From NCBI RefSeq assembly GCF_003856835.1, contig NZ_CP034145.1, positions 3,162,001 to 3,226,000 of the forward strand: DNA of 64,000 nucleotides, read 5' to 3'. This DNA is from Haloplanus aerogenes. Lineage in GTDB: Archaea; Halobacteriota; Halobacteria; Halobacteriales; Haloferacaceae. Below the pieces are notes generated by a model. That model saw only the letters and a program-made list of their open reading frames with translations. It was not told where the DNA came from and searched no databases. A program made the position numbers and the translations under genes. This document shows, piece after piece, positions 1 through 8,559 of the stretch. Every line of letters begins with the position of its first letter. The stretch's first letter is position 1.

Positions 1-96
1 GGTGACGCCGAGAACACCCTCGACGACGATTTTGAGGACGTTCGAGGCGACGTTGACCCACGACGCCTTCAGGAACGAATCGCGGTCCTCGCTCAT
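1..96 (-). CDS. Cation diffusion facilitator-type transporter, N-terminal fragment
   Basis: The first 32 codons of a leftward gene run off the window edge. The start is the ATG at 96-94. The peptide begins MSEDRDSFLKASWVNVASNV and continues into a hydrophobic segment (LKIVVEGVLGV), the usual opening of CDF/ZIP-type cation efflux proteins, in which a short acidic N-terminus leads straight into TM1. These carriers export divalent metals such as Zn or Mn by proton exchange. Only TM1 is visible, so the family call rests on this short similarity and the substrate cannot be judged. Confidence 0.55.
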   Translation of the reverse strand, partial: MSEDRDSFLKASWVNVASNVLKIVVEGVLGVT

Positions 97-166
97 ATCC
101 TTATACAGCACCTAAACCCACATAAGCGGTGTCATTAGGCAGGTGGAAGCCAGTTTTTGACTCAGT

Positions 167-712
167 CTAAAACTGGAGTCGAACGGCGCAGTCGTCGTCG
201 GGGACGGTCGCGTCGGGATCGGCGGCGAAGGCGTCGTGGAGGCGGTCGTAGGTGTCCTCGACGGCCTCGACGATGACTTTCGTGTCCGAGACGACGGGCA
301 TGAAGTTGGTGTCTCCCTCCCACCGGGGGACGACGTGGGTGTGCAGGTGGTCGTCGATGGAGCCACCGGAAGCGCCGCCGCCGAGGTTGAGACCGGCGTT
401 GTAGGCGTCGGGCTGGAAGGCCCGATCCATGGCATCGAACGCCCGTTGCTTGAGGCGAGCGTGATCCAGCAGTACGTCGTCGTCGAGCGCGCGGTAGTCC
501 CCTTCGTGTTCGTAGGGGATGACCATCGCGTGACCGGGGTTGTACGGGTAGTTGTTCAGGATGACGAACGCGTGATCGCTCCGCGCGACGATGCGACTCG
601 CCCGGTCGTCGTCGCGGTCGGGGAGGACACAGAACGGACACCCCTCCACGTCGTCCTCCGCGTCGTCGCGGGTCACCCACTCGATCCGCCACGGGGCGAA
701 CAGTTGCTCCAT
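167..712 (-). CDS. HIT family (histidine triad) nucleotide-binding protein
   Basis: 181 aa. The histidine triad HLHTHVV is at residues 122-128, and the N-terminal half has PYNPGHAMVIPYEH at about 56-69, the typical HIT core. A CPFC pair at 25-28 suggests a zinc site, as in many HIT proteins of the GalT-like/Ap4A hydrolase branch. Family members hydrolyse or transfer nucleotidyl groups (dinucleoside polyphosphates or AMP-lysine). Transcribed divergently from the small zinc protein at 872. The exact substrate is not evident. Confidence 0.9.
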   Translation of the reverse strand: MEQLFAPWRIEWVTRDDAEDDVEGCPFCVLPDRDDDRASRIVARSDHAFVILNNYPYNPGHAMVIPYEHEGDYRALDDDVLLDHARLKQRAFDAMDRAFQPDAYNAGLNLGGGASGGSIDDHLHTHVVPRWEGDTNFMPVVSDTKVIVEAVEDTYDRLHDAFAADPDATVPDDDCAVRLQF

Positions 713-798
713 ATCGTCGGGGGGATGCCCAGCGGTTTATACTGTCGGCTGACGCGCGTCAGACGATAATGGTTCTCACGGCTGAGAACCCGGCTGAG

Positions 799-824
799 CC
801 CGGATTAACCGGGTTTAATCCGGG
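799..824. repeat. Inverted repeat in a divergent promoter region
   Basis: CCCGGATTAA (799-808) and TTAATCCGGG (815-824) are perfect 10-bp arms around a 6-bp spacer, followed by a further partial copy (GGGTTAACC). It lies between the divergent HIT gene (start 712) and the zinc-protein gene (start 872), about 48 bp upstream of the latter, so it could be an operator for either. No T-run follows it, so a terminator is unlikely. Confidence 0.6.
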
Positions 825-871
825 TTAACCGACTGCCGGGCTTATGCGAACAGCGTCGGTATGGAAGATCG

Positions 872-1072
872 ATGAAGGCGAAGCGACCCAACCCAGACAC
901 CAACCTCGAACTGTGTCCCGACTGTGGCCGGGAAACCAGGCACGCGGTCCGGGTAGAGATCCGAACGGAGAACCCCGCGTCCGCGAACGCGGCGTTTTCG
1001 CGCGAGCCTTACCGGGTCGCAGTCTGTGACGTCTGTGAAGCGGAGTCGATCCAGCGGATGAACGACGCCTAG
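872..1072 (+). CDS. Small zinc-ribbon protein (DUF7835-like)
   Basis: 66 aa with two CxxC knuckles, CPDCGRE near residue 15 and CDVCEAE near residue 52, separated by a basic, beta-prone stretch: a single zinc beta-ribbon. The ATG at 872 starts the conserved-looking reading frame; an overlapping longer frame at 844 is in another phase and codes for nothing recognisable. I recall this as a widespread haloarchaeal protein of unknown function. The gene stands alone, divergent from the HIT gene. Confidence 0.7.
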   Translation: MKAKRPNPDTNLELCPDCGRETRHAVRVEIRTENPASANAAFSREPYRVAVCDVCEAESIQRMNDA

Positions 1073-1132
1073 CGTCGCGTCAGCCCCGACGACGGTATTG
1101 ACACTCTTCCCCTCTCGACGGCGGACGGAAGA

Positions 1133-2023
1133 CTACGCAGTCGTGACTTCACACCCGTCTTCGGTGACGATGAGGGTGTGTTCGGCCTGACTGACCAGAC
1201 ACCCCTCCTCCTCTTTCAGCACGGGGTAGCCGTGAATCACGTCCTGTTGTTTGAGCCGTCGGAGCGCCATCTCGGCGCGGGGCACGTCGATCCACCGGGC
1301 GGCGAAGGGGAGCGTGCGGTACTCCTCGGTGACCTGTTCGAGCACCTGCCGGGCCTGCCGGTTGCGGACGGAGCGCTCGCGTTCGAGCCCGAAAATCTCC
1401 TCTTTGCTCCCCTCGCTCACCTTGCCGCGGCCGTCGGTGGCGAACGGTTCGATGGCGATCACGTCACCGACCTGCAGTTCCGACCCGTGATCGACGCCGC
1501 GGTTGGGGATGGAGGGGCCCGTGTGGGCGTCCCACTGCTCGACACCGTGGCCCGAGAGGTTGAGGACTGGCGTGTAGCCGTATCCCCGGATCACGTCCTC
1601 GATCTCGCCACCGATGTAGCCGGTGTCGACGCCGGGTGCGACGGCGTCGATGGCCACGTCCAGTGCCTCCTCGGCCGCTTCGACCATCTCCGGGTTGCCC
1701 GAGAGGTCGACCGTCGTCGCGGCGTCGGCGATGTAGCCGTCGACGTGGACACCGACGTCGAGACAGACCATCTCCTCGCCGAACTCGGTGTCGTCGTCGC
1801 GGGCGGGCGTGGAGTGGCTGGCCTCCTCGTCGATGCTGATGTTGACGGGGAAGGCCGGGCCGTCCGCGAGTTCGTCGATCCGCGACTCGGCGTGTTCCGC
1901 CACCTCTAGCTGGGTCACACCGGGTTCGATCATCTCGGCCGCCTCGTCGAGGACGGTCCGCAACGCCTCGCCGGCCTGGCGATACTTCTCGACAGTCTCC
2001 TCGTCGAGGGGTCCTACGCTCAT
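1133..2023 (-). CDS. map: Methionine aminopeptidase, type II
   Basis: 296 aa. Removes the initiator Met from nascent proteins. The five metal ligands of type II MetAP can be placed: D89 and D100 in the CLDVGVHVDGYIAD segment, H159 in LSGHGVEQW, E192 in VIAIEPFATDG, and the final Glu in SQAEHTLIV close to the C-terminus. The frame is open upstream to 2137, but those residues are arginine-rich and unlike the family, so the ATG at 2023 (MSVGPLDEETVEKYRQAGEA) is chosen. Monocistronic, divergent from the phosphatase at 2179. Confidence 0.95.
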   Translation of the reverse strand: MSVGPLDEETVEKYRQAGEALRTVLDEAAEMIEPGVTQLEVAEHAESRIDELADGPAFPVNISIDEEASHSTPARDDDTEFGEEMVCLDVGVHVDGYIADAATTVDLSGNPEMVEAAEEALDVAIDAVAPGVDTGYIGGEIEDVIRGYGYTPVLNLSGHGVEQWDAHTGPSIPNRGVDHGSELQVGDVIAIEPFATDGRGKVSEGSKEEIFGLERERSVRNRQARQVLEQVTEEYRTLPFAARWIDVPRAEMALRRLKQQDVIHGYPVLKEEEGCLVSQAEHTLIVTEDGCEVTTA

Positions 2024-2178
2024 GGACGCCCTTGGCGTGAGCCGGGGAAAGAGGTTGCGGCATCCACGGGCACGAACCGGCCACCCGCGACGACTACGTA
2101 CCGACTCGGACGAGCTATATAGACATAGGGACGCCACTTAGCGCGCTTTATGGGCGACGACCCAGTCACGGACAGACA

Positions 2179-2895
2179 ATGATCCGGACCGACGCGCTCG
2201 ACGCCAGCCTCGATCTCGCGCTCGGCGACGAGCATCACCACGTCGACGCCGACGCGTGGGCGAACATCTACGTCGTCGGCGACGTACACGGGTGTCTACG
2301 GGAGCTAGAGCAACTACTCGACCGCCTCGACCCCGCCGACGACGACCTCGTCGTCTTCGTCGGCGACCTCGTGCGGAAAGGGCCCGACAGCGCCGGTGTG
2401 ATCGATCTCGTCCGGTCGCGTCCCAACTTCGTGTCGGTTCGGGGCAACAACGAGGAGAAACTCCTGCGCGGCGAGAAGTCGCTGGACTCGCTCGACGACG
2501 ACGACCTCGCGTGGATCGCCGAACTCCCGGTGGCGATCCACTGGGACGGCGCGCTGGTGGTCCACGCCGGCGTCGATCCGCGGAAGTCCCTGATTCAGCA
2601 CACCGTCGACGACTTCGAGAACGTACGCGAACTCGACGGCGGCGACTACGAACCCCCGTTCTGGTACGACGAGTACGCGGGCGATCATCGCGTCTTCTTC
2701 GGCCACACGCCGCTCTCGGCGCCCGTCGTCCGCGAACACGCCGTCGGCCTCGACACCGGGTGTGTCTACGGCGGTGAACTCACCGCCTACGACTGGACGA
2801 ACGACCGCTTCGTGCGCGTCAACCCGGACCGGACGGTACAGGAACGCCCCGCCCGGAAGTTCGTCACGCCGCGGCGCACGATCGCGGCCGACTAG
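2179..2895 (+). CDS. Calcineurin-like metallophosphoesterase (PrpE/ApaH type)
   Basis: 238 aa. All blocks of the PPP/ApaH-type phosphoesterase fold are present: GDVHG (about residue 34), GDLVRKGP, GNNE, VVHAGVDP and GHTPLSAP. Two metal ions are held by these Asp, Asn and His residues. Relatives are protein Ser/Thr phosphatases or diadenosine tetraphosphatases; the sequence does not say which. The stop codon TAG shares a palindromic CTAG with the stop of the convergent asparaginase gene. Confidence 0.9.
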   Translation: MIRTDALDASLDLALGDEHHHVDADAWANIYVVGDVHGCLRELEQLLDRLDPADDDLVVFVGDLVRKGPDSAGVIDLVRSRPNFVSVRGNNEEKLLRGEKSLDSLDDDDLAWIAELPVAIHWDGALVVHAGVDPRKSLIQHTVDDFENVRELDGGDYEPPFWYDEYAGDHRVFFGHTPLSAPVVREHAVGLDTGCVYGGELTAYDWTNDRFVRVNPDRTVQERPARKFVTPRRTIAAD

Positions 2896-3776
2896 TTCTC
2901 CGCCACGGCCACCTGCATCGATGCGTTGGTCGCCGACCCGACGCCGTCCGGCCCACAGACGACGACGCCGGCGGTCGAGTCGGTCAACTCCTCGAACTCC
3001 GCGATGGCGAGCGTCGCGGCCCGGTCGGCCGACACCCCGTCGTCGAGATGATCGACTGCCCGCCGGGAGAGCGTGACGCGCGCGATGTCCTCACCCGCGC
3101 CGGTGGCGCTGGCGCCGCCGGCGGAGGTGGCGAAGAAGCCGGCGCCGACCTGTGGCACGTCGCCGACGCGGCCGGCGAGGGCGAACCAGCGGCCGGCGGT
3201 CGAGGTGGCGGCGACGAACCGCCCCTCTCCCCCCGCGACGACGCCGACGGTGTCGTGGTCGTGGTCGCCATCGCGCCCGAACCGGTCGCGGAGCCAGTCG
3301 AGGTGGGTTCGGGGCGAGTGCGTGGCGCCACGCGCCACGAGTGGATCGGCGTCCGCGAACCGCTCGCGGGTCCGGGCGGTCGTCAGGTCGACGCCAGTCG
3401 CGACGCCGAAGTCGGCCGCGAGCGCCGCTGCTTCCCGGCCGGCGACACAGACGTGGGGCGTCTCCTCGGCGACGACCCGCGCGGCGCTGACGGCGTGTTC
3501 GACGCCGGGGACGGCGGCGACGGCACCGACGGTCCGATCCTGAGACATACAGCCGGCGTCGACGCGGACGACGCCATCGGACTGGACGGCGCCGCCACGG
3601 CCGGCGTTGAAGCGCTCGTCGGTCTCCAGACGGCGAAGCGCGGACTCGACGGCATCGAGCGGCGTCCCCGCCGCTGCGCCGTCGCGTGCCGCGGCGTCGA
3701 GGACGGCCTGTCGCGCGGGTGTCGGACGGCCGGCACCGGTGCCCGATCCGGCGCCGCCGTGGACGATGACACGCAT
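2892..3776 (-). CDS. Isoaspartyl peptidase / L-asparaginase (Ntn-hydrolase)
   Basis: 294 aa from the ATG at 3776 (MRVIVHGGAGSG, the standard family start; upstream in-frame codons are rejected). The HGGAG opening, RFNAGRGGAVQ near residue 60 and TNASMQVA at the end mark a plant-type asparaginase. These proteins self-cleave before a Thr that becomes the nucleophile; the candidate here is the Thr in DTVGVVAGG, about two thirds along. Likely substrates are L-Asn and isoaspartyl dipeptides from protein damage. Confidence 0.88.
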   Translation of the reverse strand: MRVIVHGGAGSGTGAGRPTPARQAVLDAAARDGAAAGTPLDAVESALRRLETDERFNAGRGGAVQSDGVVRVDAGCMSQDRTVGAVAAVPGVEHAVSAARVVAEETPHVCVAGREAAALAADFGVATGVDLTTARTRERFADADPLVARGATHSPRTHLDWLRDRFGRDGDHDHDTVGVVAGGEGRFVAATSTAGRWFALAGRVGDVPQVGAGFFATSAGGASATGAGEDIARVTLSRRAVDHLDDGVSADRAATLAIAEFEELTDSTAGVVVCGPDGVGSATNASMQVAVAEN

Positions 3777-3870
3777 ACCGGACAGAGGGGAAGGCGGCGG
3801 AAAAGCGTCGTGGCGGCCTGTCGGCGATAACGGCAGGTCTTTCACGGTGGTCGGCGAATTCGCCGACGAT

Positions 3871-5127
3871 ATGAGCTACGACAAGGTCGAGGTCCCCGCC
3901 GACGGCGAACGTATCACCGTCGACGAGGACGGCGAACTCGACGTACCGTCGAATCCGATCATCCCGATCATCTACGGGGACGGCATCGGGAAGGACGTGA
4001 GCCCGGCCGCCCAGCAAGTGCTGGAGGTCGCCGCGGAAGCGACCGGTCGCTCGATCCACTGGATGCGCCTCTACGCCGGCGAGTCGGCGCGCGAACGCTA
4101 CGACGAGAACCTGCCCGAGGAGACCGTCGAGGCGATTCGCGAACACCGCGTCGCGATCAAGGGGCCGCTGACGACGCCAGTCGGGAGCGGCTTCCGGTCG
4201 CTGAACGTCGCCCTCCGGAAGAAACTCGACCTCTACGCGAACATGCGCCCGACCTACTACCTCGACGGCGTCCCCTCGCCCGTCACCAACCCCGAGAAGA
4301 TGGACATGGTCAACTTCCGGGAGAACACCGAGGACGTGTACGCGGGCATCGAGTGGGAAGCGGGGACCGACGAGGTCGAACGCGTCCGCGAGTTCATCGA
4401 AGACGAGATGGGCAAGACCGGCATCATCCACGACGGCCCCGTCGGCATCGGCATCAAGCCCATCTCGGAGTTCGGGAGCAAGCGCCTGATCCGGCAGGCC
4501 ATCGACTACGCCCTCCGCAACGACCGCGATTCGGTGACGCTCGTCCACAAGGGCAACATCATGAAGTTCACCGAGGCGGCCTTCCGCGACTGGGGCTACG
4601 AACTCGCCGAGGAGGAGTACGGCGACGAAGTCATCACGGAGGACGTTCTCTGGGACGAGTACGACGGCGAGGCGCCCGAGGACGTGGTGGTCGTCAAGGA
4701 CCGCATCGCGGACAACATGCTCCAGCAGTTGCTCACCCGGACCGAGCAGTACGACGTGCTGGCGATGCCGAACCTCAACGGCGACTACCTCTCGGACGCC
4801 GCGGGCGCCCAGATCGGCGGCCTCGGCATCGCGCCCGGCGCGAATCTCGGCGAAGGAGCCTGTCTCGCCGAACCCGTCCACGGGTCCGCACCGAAGTACG
4901 CCGGCGAGGACAAAGTCAACCCGACCGCGATGATCCTCTCGGGTCGGATCATGCTCGAACAGCTGGGCTGGGAGGACGCCGCCACCCTCGTCCGCGACGC
5001 CGTCGAGGAGACGATTTCGTCGGGCAAGGTCACCTACGACCTCCACCGACAGATCGAGGGCGGCACGAAACTCGCCACGAGCGAGTACGCCGACGCCGTC
5101 GTCGAGAACATTCACGAGTTGGCGTGA
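3871..5127 (+). CDS. icd: Isocitrate dehydrogenase (NADP-type)
   Basis: 418 aa from the ATG at 3871 (MSYDKVEVPADGER); the longer frame upstream overlaps the divergent asparaginase and is rejected. Catalyses oxidative decarboxylation of isocitrate in the TCA cycle. IIYGDGIGKDV opens the fold, the substrate loop reads FRENTEDVYAGIEW (Thr at the position of the phosphorylatable Ser of the E. coli enzyme), VHKGNIMKFTEAAFRDWGYE and the NLNGDYLSDAAGA metal-site region follow, and VHGSAPKYAG begins the cofactor region. Confidence 0.96.
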   Translation: MSYDKVEVPADGERITVDEDGELDVPSNPIIPIIYGDGIGKDVSPAAQQVLEVAAEATGRSIHWMRLYAGESARERYDENLPEETVEAIREHRVAIKGPLTTPVGSGFRSLNVALRKKLDLYANMRPTYYLDGVPSPVTNPEKMDMVNFRENTEDVYAGIEWEAGTDEVERVREFIEDEMGKTGIIHDGPVGIGIKPISEFGSKRLIRQAIDYALRNDRDSVTLVHKGNIMKFTEAAFRDWGYELAEEEYGDEVITEDVLWDEYDGEAPEDVVVVKDRIADNMLQQLLTRTEQYDVLAMPNLNGDYLSDAAGAQIGGLGIAPGANLGEGACLAEPVHGSAPKYAGEDKVNPTAMILSGRIMLEQLGWEDAATLVRDAVEETISSGKVTYDLHRQIEGGTKLATSEYADAVVENIHELA

Positions 5128-5227
5128 ATCTCCCGAGCGTCAGTCGATAATCGAAACACGGCACCGGACCACAGATAGGCGGTATCGGCGGTTTGGATGC
5201 CGACAATATCGCGGCGGTTTCTTCACT

Positions 5228-5235
5228 AATTTATA
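5228..5235 (+). promoter_or_regulatory. TATA-like box of the adk operon
   Basis: AATTTATA centred about 26 bp before the adk ATG at 5257, in an AT-rich dip of an otherwise GC-rich spacer. The spacing fits a leaderless transcript. The GGGAGGT at 5244-5250 looks like a Shine-Dalgarno but would lie upstream of such a transcript start. Confidence 0.55.
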
Positions 5236-5256
5236 GTCGGAGGGGGAGGTTCCTGT

Positions 5257-5907
5257 ATGAGCGATCCTCATGTGCTGTTGCTCGGCGCACCGGGAGCGGG
5301 CAAAGGAACCCAGAGCAAGCGCCTCGCGGAGACGTTCGACATCGAACACGTCACGACGGGTGACGCGCTCCGCGCGAACAAAGATATGGACATCAGCCAC
5401 ATGGACACCGAGTACGACACGCCGCGAGCGTACATGGAGGCCGGCGAACTCGTCCCCGACGAAGTCGTCAACGAAATCGTCAAGACGGCGCTCTCCGAGG
5501 CCGACGGCTACGTTCTCGACGGCTACCCCCGCAACCTCGATCAGGCCGAGTACCTCTCGGAGATCACCGACCTCGACGTCGTCGTCTTCCTCGACGTGAG
5601 CGAGGAGGAACTCGTCGACCGTCTCACCGGTCGCCGCGTCTGTGACGAGTGTGGCGCCAACTACCACGTCGAGTTCAGCCCGCCGGAAGAGGAGGGCGTC
5701 TGCGACGAGTGTGGCGGCGACCTGATCCAGCGCGACGACGACACGGAGGACACCGTCCGCGAACGCCTCCGCGTGTACGAGGAGAACACCGAACCCGTCG
5801 TCGAACACTACCGCGACGAGGGGACCCTCGTCGAAGTCGACGGCGAGGGCACGCCGGACGACGTGTTCGAGGCGATTCGCGGGGAAGTCGAAGCGGCGAC
5901 AGAGTAA
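5257..5907 (+). CDS. adk: Adenylate kinase
   Basis: 216 aa, long-LID bacterial-type adenylate kinase (2 ADP = ATP + AMP). Walker [10 protein letters not shown] at residues 8-16; AMP-binding region [23 protein letters not shown]; a zinc LID with [10 protein letters not shown] and CDECGGDL. First gene of the adk / DUF106 / cmk / cbf5 cluster, a conserved haloarchaeal arrangement. Spacing to the next gene is 35 bp. Confidence 0.96.
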   Translation: MSDPHVLLLGAPGAGKGTQSKRLAETFDIEHVTTGDALRANKDMDISHMDTEYDTPRAYMEAGELVPDEVVNEIVKTALSEADGYVLDGYPRNLDQAEYLSEITDLDVVVFLDVSEEELVDRLTGRRVCDECGANYHVEFSPPEEEGVCDECGGDLIQRDDDTEDTVRERLRVYEENTEPVVEHYRDEGTLVEVDGEGTPDDVFEAIRGEVEAATE

Positions 5908-5942
5908 AAGCTTCATAACTGCTGGGGGGTTACTCCACGTCA

Positions 5943-6866
5943 ATGGCACGGATCGAGCAGAAGGTGCGAGACCTCGTCTCCGAAGACGCGGGGATGGAGT
6001 CGGTCGTCCGGACAGTCCTGGACCACGCGGAGGACGGTGAGGTCAAGTGGGTCGACGTCCGCGACGACTTATCGAGCGGACAATGGGGCCGCCTCATCGA
6101 GACGGGCGTACTGGTCGACGGCGACGCCGGATTCGAACTGGCGGACGCCGAGGCGACCCGCGACGCCCTCGAAAACGGTACAGCGGACGCGGGGACCGCG
6201 ACGGCTACCTCGTCATCGTCGACCGACAGCGACGAGACCGAGTCCTCGTGGTCGATGTGGGACAAGGGCGCGGCGGTCGTCAGTATCGCCCTCTTTGCGG
6301 GCTACTCGTGGGCGCCGATGCGCAACATCATCGGCAACGCGATGAACGTGTTCCTCGGCCCCCTGAACTCGGCGCTCCCGTTCTACGCCGTCGTCATGAT
6401 CCTCGCAGTCGTGACCGGGCTGTACTCGACGCTCCTGCAGGCGAACCTGATGGACACGGAGATGATGGGCGAGTATCAGGAGAAGATGCAGGAGATTCAG
6501 GAGAAACGCAAGGAAGCGAAAGAGCGCGGCGACGACGAGGCCCTCGACCGCATTCAGGAGGAGCAGATGGAGGCCATGGGCGACCAGATGGGCATGTTCA
6601 AAGAGCAGTTCCGCCCGATGGTGTGGATCATGTTCCTCACGATTCCGGTCTTCCTGTGGATGTACTGGGGCGTCGGTATCGGAGCGAACGCGACGCCGAT
6701 CTTCAATCTCGAACCGCTCGTTCTCCCCTTCGCGGGCGAGAAGGCGTGGACCGATCAGGTGCTCGGCCCGATTCAGGTGTGGATTGTCTGGTACTTCCTC
6801 TGCTCGATGGGGTTCACACAGATCATCCGCAAGGGGCTGAACATCGACATCAGCCCGACCGGATAG
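5943..6866 (+). CDS. EMC3/TMCO1-like membrane protein (DUF106; Oxa1 superfamily)
   Basis: 307 aa. The N-terminal ~90 residues are a soluble, helical, acidic domain ending in a Ser/Thr/Asp-rich linker; the membrane part has helices near 100-120, 130-155, 215-240 and 270-295, with a charged coiled-coil hairpin rich in EKMQEIQEKRKEAKERGD between the second and third. That design is the DUF106/EMC3 family, archaeal relatives of YidC/Oxa1 that insert membrane proteins. Sits between adk and cmk as in other haloarchaea. Confidence 0.9.
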   Translation: MARIEQKVRDLVSEDAGMESVVRTVLDHAEDGEVKWVDVRDDLSSGQWGRLIETGVLVDGDAGFELADAEATRDALENGTADAGTATATSSSSTDSDETESSWSMWDKGAAVVSIALFAGYSWAPMRNIIGNAMNVFLGPLNSALPFYAVVMILAVVTGLYSTLLQANLMDTEMMGEYQEKMQEIQEKRKEAKERGDDEALDRIQEEQMEAMGDQMGMFKEQFRPMVWIMFLTIPVFLWMYWGVGIGANATPIFNLEPLVLPFAGEKAWTDQVLGPIQVWIVWYFLCSMGFTQIIRKGLNIDISPTG

Positions 6867-6907
6867 AAGTGGACACGCTCTTTTAGTCGGCCCCCATGAG
6901 TGGCGGT

Positions 6908-7492
6908 ATGTTACTCACCGTGTCCGGACCGGCGGGCAGTGGGAAGAGCACCACCGCCGCCGGTCTCGCGGAGGCGCTCGATCTGGAGCACGTAAGCGGC
7001 GGCGACATCTTTCGCGAACTCGCCACCGAACGGGGCTACACGCCCGTCGAGTTCAACGAACTCGCCGAGGAGGACGAGCGGATCGACCGCGACCTCGATC
7101 AGCGCCTGTACGAGATCGCCCGGGACCGCGACGGTCTCGTCCTCGAATCCCGACTCGCCGGCTGGCTCGCACCCGACGCCGACTTCCGACTCTGGCTGGA
7201 CGCCCCGGTCAACGTCCGGGCCGCCCGCATCGCCGACCGCGAAGAGAAGTCGATCGAACGGGCACGCGAGGAGACGCTCCGCCGCGAGCGAAGCGAGCGG
7301 AAACGCTACAGCGACTACTACGAGATTCCCATCGACGACCTCTCCATCTACGACCTCGTCGTGAACACGGCGCGGTGGACCGCCCCGGACGTACTGGCGA
7401 TCCTCACGACCGCCATCGAGCGTTACGATCCCGCGGTCGACGAGGGCCGCTACACCATCAACGGTGTCGACCTCGACAGTCTCGACCTGTGA
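6908..7492 (+). CDS. cmk: Cytidylate kinase
   Basis: 194 aa from ATG 6908 (MLLTVSGPAGSGKST); an in-frame ATG at 6896 would add MSGG and cannot be excluded. Phosphorylates CMP/dCMP. Walker A GPAGSGKST, the SGGDIFRELA segment and a C-terminal Arg-rich LID (ERAREETLRRERSER). Its last four bases overlap the GTG start of cbf5, so translation is probably coupled. Confidence 0.93.
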   Translation: MLLTVSGPAGSGKSTTAAGLAEALDLEHVSGGDIFRELATERGYTPVEFNELAEEDERIDRDLDQRLYEIARDRDGLVLESRLAGWLAPDADFRLWLDAPVNVRAARIADREEKSIERAREETLRRERSERKRYSDYYEIPIDDLSIYDLVVNTARWTAPDVLAILTTAIERYDPAVDEGRYTINGVDLDSLDL

Positions 7493-8406
7493 CTCACCTT
7501 CGCGATCCCCCTGGAACCCGCTCGCTCGCGGCGCTGCTCTCGTTCGGCGTCGTCAACCTCGACAAGCCGCCCGGCCCCTCCGCCCACCAAGTTGCCGGAT
7601 GGGTGCGCGACCTCGCGGACGTCGACCGCGCGGCCCACGCCGGCACGCTCGACCCGAAAGTGACGGGCTGTCTGCCGGTCATGCTCGGCGACGCCACCCG
7701 CCTCGCGCCCGTCTTTCTGGAGGGCCGCAAGGAGTACGTCGCCGTCCTCGAACTCCACGGGCGCCCGCCCGCCGACCTCGACAGCGTCCTCGCCGAATTC
7801 GAAGGCGAGATCTACCAGAAACCGCCGCGCAAGAGCGCCGTCGCTCGTCGACTCCGTACCCGGACGATTCACGATCTGACTGCCCTCGAAACCCGCGACC
7901 GACAGGTCCTCCTCCGGATCGAGTGTGAGAGCGGCACCTACATCCGCAAACTGTGTCACGACCTCGGCCTCGCACTCGGGACGGGGGCACACATGGGCGA
8001 CCTCCGCCGGACTGCGACCGACCCCTTCGACGATCGGGATCTCGTGACGCTCCACGATCTGTCCGACGCCCTCGCATTCGCCGAGGAGGGCGACGAGGAG
8101 CCGATTCGGGAGATCGTCGCCCCTGCCGAGCGGATTCTGGAGGACCTCCCGGCGGTGACCATCGCCCCGAGCGCCGCCGAACAGGTAGCGACGGGGGCGC
8201 CGGTGTACGCCCCCGGCGTCATCGACAGCGAGGCGTCACCGACGCCTCGAAGCGCCGGTGAAACCGTCGACGCCGATCCGGCCGACGAGGACGCCCTCGT
8301 CGCCTGTGTCACGCCGAACGGGTCGGCAGTGTGTCTGGGTCGACTCGTCGGCGATCCAAACGCCGATTCGGGCGTCGTCGTCGATCTGGAGCGGGTGCTC
8401 GTCTAG
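7489..8406 (+). CDS. cbf5: tRNA/rRNA pseudouridine synthase Cbf5 (box H/ACA RNP)
   Basis: 305 aa. Isomerises uridine to pseudouridine, guided by H/ACA RNAs, and acts alone on tRNA U55. GVVNLDKPPGPSAHQVA near residue 21; catalytic motif HAGTLDPKVTGCLPV with the Asp nucleophile near residue 50; RIECESGTYIRKLCHDLG; a C-terminal PUA domain from about residue 215. The start is the GTG at 7489 inside the cmk stop (GTGA overlap); family proteins begin about 20 residues before the GVVNLDKP motif, which fits. Confidence 0.94.
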   Translation: MTHLRDPPGTRSLAALLSFGVVNLDKPPGPSAHQVAGWVRDLADVDRAAHAGTLDPKVTGCLPVMLGDATRLAPVFLEGRKEYVAVLELHGRPPADLDSVLAEFEGEIYQKPPRKSAVARRLRTRTIHDLTALETRDRQVLLRIECESGTYIRKLCHDLGLALGTGAHMGDLRRTATDPFDDRDLVTLHDLSDALAFAEEGDEEPIREIVAPAERILEDLPAVTIAPSAAEQVATGAPVYAPGVIDSEASPTPRSAGETVDADPADEDALVACVTPNGSAVCLGRLVGDPNADSGVVVDLERVLV

Positions 8407-8452
8407 CGCAAAGCGACACGCTTAACCCGACCACGGTCCTCGCTCGAAACGC

Positions 8453-8523
8453 GGGACCGTGGGGTAGTGGTATCCTCTGCGCATGGGGTGCGTTGGACCC
8501 GTGTTCGAATCACGGCGGTCCCA
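8453..8523 (+). tRNA. tRNA-Pro (anticodon GGG)
   Basis: 71 nt without CCA. Acceptor GGGACCG / CGGTCCC with discriminator A; D-arm from 8462; anticodon loop ATGGGGT with GGG at 34-36; T-arm CCGTG TTCGAAT CACGG. Position 27-43 would be a U-U mismatch and 28-42 a G-U pair in the anticodon stem. A TATA-like GCTTAAC lies about 28 bp upstream. The 3' end (8501-8523) is duplicated at 31314-31336, marking this gene as the integration site of the downstream element. Confidence 0.92.
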
Positions 8524-8524
8524 T
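8510..8524 (+). repeat. attL core: tRNA 3'-end repeat
   Basis: TCACGGCGGTCCCAT recurs perfectly at 31323-31337. Extending left to 8501 gives 24 bp with two mismatches (8507 and 8509, in the T-loop). This is the usual footprint of tyrosine-integrase insertion into the 3' half of a tRNA gene. Confidence 0.93.
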
Positions 8525-8559
8525 CCTACTTCCGTTCGACTCCATGACTTAGAGCGGAA

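Noticed and set aside
3091-5115. 674-codon open frame on the minus strand
   Set aside because: It is antisense to isocitrate dehydrogenase and fuses into an arginine-rich shadow of the asparaginase gene.
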